This document shows positions 59,706 to 64,000 of a stretch of DNA of 64,000 bases, piece after piece. Position numbers and translations under genes: made by a program. Origin of the DNA: Peribacillus kribbensis DSM 17871 (GTDB lineage Bacteria; Bacillota; Bacilli; Bacillales; DSM-1321); NCBI RefSeq assembly GCF_000430765.1, contig NZ_KE387237.1, positions 172,459-236,458 of the forward strand. The letters are read 5' to 3'. The notes under the pieces are model-generated. The model ran no database searches. It saw nothing but the letters and a program-made list of their open reading frames with translations, and had not been told where the DNA came from. How positions within the stretch are numbered: the stretch's first letter is position 1; each line of letters opens with the position of its first letter.

Positions 59706-60788
59706 ATGAGCATTAAAGGAATGCAGGTGAGGAAGGGTGTGATTTCCGTGGACGAAAGCGGAAATTCCAACAAAGATATAGAAGAGATTATGAGCCACTA
59801 TCTTTTAAAAGTGAATTACTGTGAAAAATATGGAAACCTCTGGCGTGTTTATACGAATAACGGTGTTTTTGCATTAAAGGCGATCCCGCCGCAGCCCGGT
59901 ATGGCTTTTATCCGGCATATGCACCGCATCTACCAGAGAGGCTATAACCGGATCGTTCCCATCTTTCCTGCCAATGACGGCAGATATGCTGTCCTGCACA
60001 AGAACCGGCTGTATTATCTCATGCCATGGCTGCCCAATGATGAAATCAGTGAAAGAAGCGAAAAGCATAAACAGATGTTCCGTGAGCTGGCCAGAATTCA
60101 TTCTCTTTCTGTGAAGGAAATAGAAGTGAACAAGGAAGAAAGAAAAGATCATTACGAACAGACCCTGGACGAATGGAAAAAGAACAAGGAGTTTTCTGAA
60201 GAGTTCCTGCAGTCCTGTGAGCGAAAGACTTATATGTCACCTTTTGAGCTGATGTACTGTATGTATTACTTTGATGTCTCACAGGCACTGGATTTTTCCA
60301 TTAAAAAATTCGAGGAGTGGTACGAAGCCACAAAGGAAAAAGACAAGGTCAGGACCGTCATCGTTCATGGTAAGCTTTCCAGCAGGCATTTTGTTTATGA
60401 TGACAGGGGATATGGATATTTTCTCAATATGGAAAACTCAAGGGTTGCCCCTCCGCACACCGATCTTCTTCCCTTTCTGGTAAGATCCATGAAAACGTAT
60501 CCTGTCGTGAACACAGATATCATGGAGTGGCTGTACACATACTTTAAATATTTTTCGTTCCGAGATGGAGAAATGGAGCTTTTTATGGCATATTTGGCTC
60601 ATCCCGGATATTTTATTTCAGCCCTCAGGCATTTCCAGGAAAAAAAGGGCACCAAGACGGAGCTGTGGCTGCTTAAAAATCTTCAGTTTCACTATTGGCA
60701 GCTAAAGAATACCGAATATGTCGTGATGAAATTGGAGGAGCTTGAACAGCAGAAAAAGGCCGCTGCCCAGCAGCAAGCCCAAGCATAA
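59706..60788 (+). CDS. ysxE: Spore coat protein YsxE (CotS-like kinase fold)
   Basis: A 360-residue member of the CotS/YsxE group, which has an aminoglycoside phosphotransferase-like fold. FALKAIPPQPGMAFIRHMHR is the N-lobe, LYYLMPWLPN the hinge, and VIVHGKLSSRHFVYDD the catalytic-loop region, where the usual HGD is HGK, so kinase activity is doubtful. GAAGGG stands 7 bases before ATG 59706. It follows spoVID as in B. subtilis. Confidence 0.88.
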   Translation: MSIKGMQVRKGVISVDESGNSNKDIEEIMSHYLLKVNYCEKYGNLWRVYTNNGVFALKAIPPQPGMAFIRHMHRIYQRGYNRIVPIFPANDGRYAVLHKNRLYYLMPWLPNDEISERSEKHKQMFRELARIHSLSVKEIEVNKEERKDHYEQTLDEWKKNKEFSEEFLQSCERKTYMSPFELMYCMYYFDVSQALDFSIKKFEEWYEATKEKDKVRTVIVHGKLSSRHFVYDDRGYGYFLNMENSRVAPPHTDLLPFLVRSMKTYPVVNTDIMEWLYTYFKYFSFRDGEMELFMAYLAHPGYFISALRHFQEKKGTKTELWLLKNLQFHYWQLKNTEYVVMKLEELEQQKKAAAQQQAQA

Positions 60789-60822
60789 GTCCCGCACATC
60801 CGTGAATGTGCGGGACTTAATT
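60787..60822 (+). terminator. Terminator of spoVID-ysxE
   Basis: AAGTCCCGCACAT and ATGTGCGGGACTT perfect arms with a 6-base loop; the following TAATTATT is a weak T-tract. Confidence 0.85.
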
Positions 60823-60847
60823 ATTCAGGGACTTTCCATGTCCCTCT

Positions 60848-61039
60848 TCAAATCCATTCAAGTCTAAGAGCAATCGCCAATACAACCAGCAGGGCTAAAA
60901 AAAGGACATCAAACGTAGTCGGAATCAGAAAGGTGCGAATCCCTTGGAAGACACAAAAAGGAATGATCAATTGGCTGCAGCCAGCCCTCAGGCTCCTGAG
61001 CCATGGAGGAAGAGAATAGGGACTATATTTCTTTTTCAC
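60848..61039 (-). CDS. Small membrane protein, 63 residues
   Basis: A minus-strand gene starting at GTG 61039 with GGAGGG 7 bases upstream. The product has a basic N terminus (KKKYSPYSLPPWLRSLRAG) and two hydrophobic spans (CSQLIIPFCVFQGIRTFLI and FDVLFLALLVVLAIALRLEW). No family recognised. ATG 61054 would put the ribosome site inside the gene. It belongs to a stretch absent between ysxE and valS in B. subtilis as I know it. Confidence 0.65.
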   Translation of the reverse strand: MKKKYSPYSLPPWLRSLRAGCSQLIIPFCVFQGIRTFLIPTTFDVLFLALLVVLAIALRLEWI

Positions 61040-61149
61040 AGTGCATCCCTCCAAGCTGGATGATAAAAAGAGCTTATTATAATCCTATAAGGTTTTGCCT
61101 TTTTTTATGACTATGAGTTTGTTTTACAGTGTTTCTTAACAAAGTTTTC

Positions 61150-61239
61150 TTAGGTGTTTTTTCAAAACTTTATTGCTTTGTATATATTAGGGTAAGTTTT
61201 TCACCTAATAAAATATTTTTATATTTTTTTAGGTGAAAA
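61150..61239 (+). promoter_or_regulatory. Cluster of TTAGGTG boxes upstream of the glycosyltransferase
   Basis: TTAGGTG (61150-61156), TTAGGGT (61187-61193), CACCTAA (61202-61208) and TTAGGTG (61229-61235) stand within 86 bases. The last two form an 11-base inverted repeat TTTTCACCTAA/TTAGGTGAAAA. AAAGTTTT/AAAACTTT flanks the first. This looks like a multi-site operator; the regulator is unknown. Confidence 0.5.
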
Positions 61240-61370
61240 TAACTAAATGTATTGCCGAACTGCCTTTTGAACAATTAGAATAATAGGTAAATGGACTGTG
61301 TATTAGCTGATGTTAAATGAATAATCTGCTTCGTACACCGGAACAATTACCTGAAAAATGGAAGGTTGAA

Positions 61371-62723
61371 ATGAAACCGAATTTATCTCCTGTTAAACAA
61401 AGAAATCTGTGGATGAATAACAGATTCTACACAAGTGTAAATATGAAGTTTTGGATCAGCCACGTCATTTCTATAGGGTGGCTGGGAATATCTATATATA
61501 TATCATTGTCTTGGCTGACAGATTTGGCTGAAATAGTTACTTACCCGCTGGCTATTCTGATCATCAGTGGCATTGCTTATATACCAGGATATATGAATTC
61601 TTTCCTGGTACTTAGCCTTCTATTTGATAAACAGCCTTCCTTTAAAGAGGAATTTCCTTCTGACCCGGTAACCTTGCTTATCGCGGCCTACAATGAAGAA
61701 GCTTCTATATTTGATACTTTAAAATATGTAGCTGAGCAAGATTTTACTGGGAAAATAGAAGTAATTGTCATTGATAACAATTCCCAGGACAATACCACTG
61801 CTGAAGCGCTAAGAGTAGGACAGGAGTTGTCCTTACATATAACCGTGCTGCATGAAAGCAAACCAGGCAAGTTCCATGCCTTGAATCAGGGGCTTACAGA
61901 GGTGGAAACTCCATATGTAATAACGCTGGATGCTGATACACTTCTGCACCCATCCGCTGTCAGGTATCTAGTATCCAGAATTAAGAGCAGCCCTGATGAA
62001 GTATGCGCAGTGGCTGGCTCCATGCTTGCCAGAAACAGCCGTGAGACGATCTGGACCCGAGTCCAAGAGTGGGATTACTTTCTTGGAATTGCGTCCATTA
62101 AAAGGCTGCAGGGGTTGTATCAAGGGACTTTGGTAGCACAAGGCGCTTTTAGCCTATACAAGACAGAGGCTGTCCGTGGGGTTGCGGGATGGCCGGACGC
62201 AATCGGAGAGGACATCGTGTTGACCTGGAGGCTCCTAAGTAAAGGCTGGAAGGTCTTTTTTGAACCTCTAGCTGTTGCTTTTACGGATGTTCCGGCAACT
62301 CTTTCCCATTTTACAAAACAGAGGTCCCGGTGGGCCAGGGGAATGATTGAAGGGCTTCAGGAAATAAAGCCATGGAACCAGCCGCAGATATATATCAAAT
62401 ATCTAACGGGAATTAATCTCATTATGCCGTACTTGGACTTTGTATATACTACGTGCTGGCTGCCTGGCCTGGTTCTCTCTTGTTTTGGATACTATTGGAT
62501 AGTCGGACCTATGACTCTGCTGGTATTGCCTTTGACGGCCATCAGTTATGGAATTCTTTATATCTATCAAAGAGACTATGTTTTTCGTAATCTTGATCTG
62601 AGAGTAAGGAAAAATAAACGAGGGTTCATTTTATTTTTAATAGCATATCAGATGATTATGTCTCCAGTGTCTTTATGGGGCTATTTGCAAGAGTTATTTA
62701 AGTCGAGACGAGTATGGGAATAA
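61371..62723 (+). CDS. Processive family 2 glycosyltransferase, membrane-bound
   Basis: A GT2 synthase of 450 residues (468 if the weakly supported ATG 61317 is used; GGAAGG favours 61371). Two membrane spans precede the catalytic part: LLIAAYNEEASI, VIVIDNNSQDNT, ITLDADTLLHP with the DxD, AIGEDIVLTW and KQRSRWARGM, the QxxRW mark of processive enzymes. Three or more helices follow. It resembles PgaC/IcaA and hyaluronan synthases, so an extracellular polysaccharide is likely; the sugar is not readable. No ica-type partner genes lie beside it. AT-richer than its neighbours. Confidence 0.85.
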   Translation: MKPNLSPVKQRNLWMNNRFYTSVNMKFWISHVISIGWLGISIYISLSWLTDLAEIVTYPLAILIISGIAYIPGYMNSFLVLSLLFDKQPSFKEEFPSDPVTLLIAAYNEEASIFDTLKYVAEQDFTGKIEVIVIDNNSQDNTTAEALRVGQELSLHITVLHESKPGKFHALNQGLTEVETPYVITLDADTLLHPSAVRYLVSRIKSSPDEVCAVAGSMLARNSRETIWTRVQEWDYFLGIASIKRLQGLYQGTLVAQGAFSLYKTEAVRGVAGWPDAIGEDIVLTWRLLSKGWKVFFEPLAVAFTDVPATLSHFTKQRSRWARGMIEGLQEIKPWNQPQIYIKYLTGINLIMPYLDFVYTTCWLPGLVLSCFGYYWIVGPMTLLVLPLTAISYGILYIYQRDYVFRNLDLRVRKNKRGFILFLIAYQMIMSPVSLWGYLQELFKSRRVWE

Positions 62724-62761
62724 AAAATATAACAGACATTTCTCAACTTAATTCATTGGCC

Positions 62762-62804
62762 CATTTGAACAAATCGGAGTGCTGATCTGTTCAAATGTTG
62801 TTTA
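62762..62804 (+). terminator. Terminator of the glycosyltransferase gene
   Basis: CATTTGAACA (62762-62771) and TGTTCAAATG (62789-62798) perfect arms, then TTGTTT. Confidence 0.75.
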
Positions 62805-62918
62805 AAGTATTTATTCTAGTCACTACATCAATTAGACAATTTGGCAAGGTATTTTTTTTAAAATCTTTATGACTATTAGGGTGAAGGGTATAAAATTGAT
62901 TCCAATAGGAAATTAATA

Positions 62919-62953
62919 TTGACTATATATATCAATATTTTGTAACATATAAT
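62919..62953 (+). promoter_or_regulatory. Promoter region of the valS leader
   Basis: TTGACT (62919-62924) and TATAAT (62948-62953) are present but 23 bases apart; TAACAT (62943-62948) at 18 bases is the better-spaced -10. The exact pairing is uncertain. Confidence 0.45.
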
Positions 62954-62974
62954 TTAAACATATAAAAGAAGAAG

Positions 62975-63220
62975 CGCAGACAGGGAAAAGTACAGAAATA
63001 ACTGCTTTTAGAGAGAGGGGCTGACACGCTGAAAGGCTCCTTAAGCAAGTGTTTGCTGGAAGTCACCCTTGAGCTGTTTCCGTGAACGTATATAGTAGCG
63101 GAAACCGGTGCAGAGCCGTTATCTAACTTCAAGTGCCGGATTTGGCTTGTTCAGTCCGGAAAAAAGGTGGTACCGCGAAATCAGCTCCTTTCGTCCTTTT
63201 AAGGCGAGAGGAGTTTTTAT
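62975..63220 (+). ncRNA. T-box leader, valine-specific
   Basis: The specifier loop GGAA-GTC-ACC shows the Val codon GTC at 63062-63064; the T-box AGGTGGTACCGCG is at 63165-63177. The terminator pairs CTCCTTTCGTCCTT with AAGGCGAGAGGAG (ending 63213), then TTTTT. Uncharged tRNA-Val should promote read-through into valS. Confidence 0.93.
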
Positions 63221-63251
63221 TTTGTCCAAAAGTGTACAAGGAGGAATCGAA

Positions 63252-64000
63252 ATGGAAGAAAATCAGATATCGATGCCAACCAAATATGATCCGCAGTCGA
63301 TTGAAAAAGGAAGATATGAATGGTGGCTGAAAGGGAAATTCTTTGAGGCGGTGCCTAATGAAGAGAAGGAACCATATACCATCGTGATCCCGCCGCCGAA
63401 TGTAACCGGAAAACTGCATCTGGGCCATGCGTGGGATACAACCCTTCAGGACATCCTGACTCGAATGAAAAGGATGCAGGGCTATGATGTTCTCTGGCTT
63501 CCAGGTATGGACCATGCCGGCATTGCGACACAGGCAAAAGTGGATCAGAAAATCCGCGAACAGGGTAAATCCCGCTATGAGCTGGGAAGAGAGAAATTCC
63601 TTGAAGAGTCCTGGAAATGGAAGGAAGAATATGCGGGGCATATCAGAGATCAATGGGCCAAGCTGGGCCTTGGGCTGGATTACTCCCGTGAGCGCTTCAC
63701 ACTGGACGAGGGTCTCTCAAAGGCAGTCCGGAAAGTATTTGTATCCCTGTATAAAAAAGGACTGATTTACAGAGGAGAATACATCATTAATTGGGATCCC
63801 GCAGCCAAGACGGCTCTATCCGATATTGAGGTTATCCACCAGGACGTCCAGGGTGCTTTCTATCATATGAAATACCCGCTAAGCGATGGATCAGGCACCA
63901 TTGAAATTGCCACTACAAGACCGGAAACCATGCTTGGGGATACGGCAGTGGCAGTTCATCCGAAAGATGACCGATATAAGCATTTGATCGGAAAAACGGT
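63252..64000 (+). CDS. valS: Valyl-tRNA synthetase, 5' part
   Basis: The first 249 codons of a class Ia synthetase, running off the window end. The HIGH-type motif is KLHLGHAW near residues 54-61 within [20 protein letters not shown], and the editing domain begins near 215 with [26 protein letters not shown] precedes ATG 63252. The valine T-box upstream agrees with the product. Confidence 0.96.
   Translation, partial: MEENQISMPTKYDPQSIEKGRYEWWLKGKFFEAVPNEEKEPYTIVIPPPNVTGKLHLGHAWDTTLQDILTRMKRMQGYDVLWLPGMDHAGIATQAKVDQKIREQGKSRYELGREKFLEESWKWKEEYAGHIRDQWAKLGLGLDYSRERFTLDEGLSKAVRKVFVSLYKKGLIYRGEYIINWDPAAKTALSDIEVIHQDVQGAFYHMKYPLSDGSGTIEIATTRPETMLGDTAVAVHPKDDRYKHLIGKT

Noticed and set aside
62932-63132. 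Minus-strand 66-codon frame upstream of valS
   Set aside because: It is the antisense of the valine T-box and its promoter region.

Overview
The window is a chromosomal stretch of a Gram-positive, endospore-forming Bacillaceae member. The spore genes gerE, gerM, lonB, spoVID and ysxE, a SigK-type and a SigF-type promoter, T-box and L-box leaders, frequent TTG/GTG starts with strong AGGAGG-like Shine-Dalgarno sites, and a gene order matching the Bacillus subtilis zapA-to-valS region all support this. I cannot name the species.

Layout. 1-5.7 kb: end of zapA, then cvpA, polX, mutS2, a DUF350 protein and a probable 26-residue membrane peptide. 5.8-11.1 kb: fatty-acid beta-oxidation and electron-transfer cluster lcfA-fadR-fadB-etfB-etfA, with a perfect FadR operator at fadR. 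11.1-12.8 kb: psiE on the minus strand, a striking 123-bp higher-order tandem repeat, and trxA. 13-16.4 kb: uvrC and lysC, the latter behind a lysine riboswitch. 16.5-20.6 kb: yslB and sdhCAB. 20.7-26.4 kb: ysmA (with its own perfect FadR operator), gerE, a MarR regulator, racE, gerM, rph, rdgB and ysnB. 26.5-29.8 kb: an accessory patch bounded by two identical tRNA-Arg(UCU) genes, with a decayed third copy between them, a small orphan gene, a D-2-hydroxyacid dehydrogenase and an AEC transporter. 29.9-31.3 kb: an intergenic repeat island, frameshifted gene remnants and the ilv-leu control region (cre, promoter, CodY-like box, leucine T-box). 31.3-39.4 kb: ilvB-ilvH-ilvC-leuA-leuB-leuC-leuD. 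39.5-50.7 kb: ysoA, tig, clpX, the yhcYZ-like two-component pair, lonB, lonA and engB. 50.8-51.7 kb: a third repeat island and a YsxD-like membrane protein. 51.9-58.1 kb: the haem operon hemA-X-C-D-B-L. 58.3-60.8 kb: spoVID and ysxE. 60.8-62.7 kb: an insertion relative to B. subtilis, with a small membrane protein and an orphan processive glycosyltransferase. 63-64 kb: valine T-box and the 5' part of valS.

How the genes work together. FadR should couple acyl-CoA levels to lcfA-etfA and, by an operator not expected from the B. subtilis regulon as I know it, to the ysmA thioesterase. Trigger factor, ClpX, LonA and forespore LonB form a protein quality-control block. The branched-chain amino-acid operon is controlled at initiation by carbon and nutrient state and at elongation by uncharged tRNA-Leu. 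The haem operon makes uroporphyrinogen precursors from glutamyl-tRNA.

Most of the window is ordinary conserved core. The unexplained material lies in three unrelated intergenic repeat islands (11.7-12.2, 29.95-30.15 and 50.8-51.0 kb), the tRNA-Arg patch, and the control region of the orphan glycosyltransferase.
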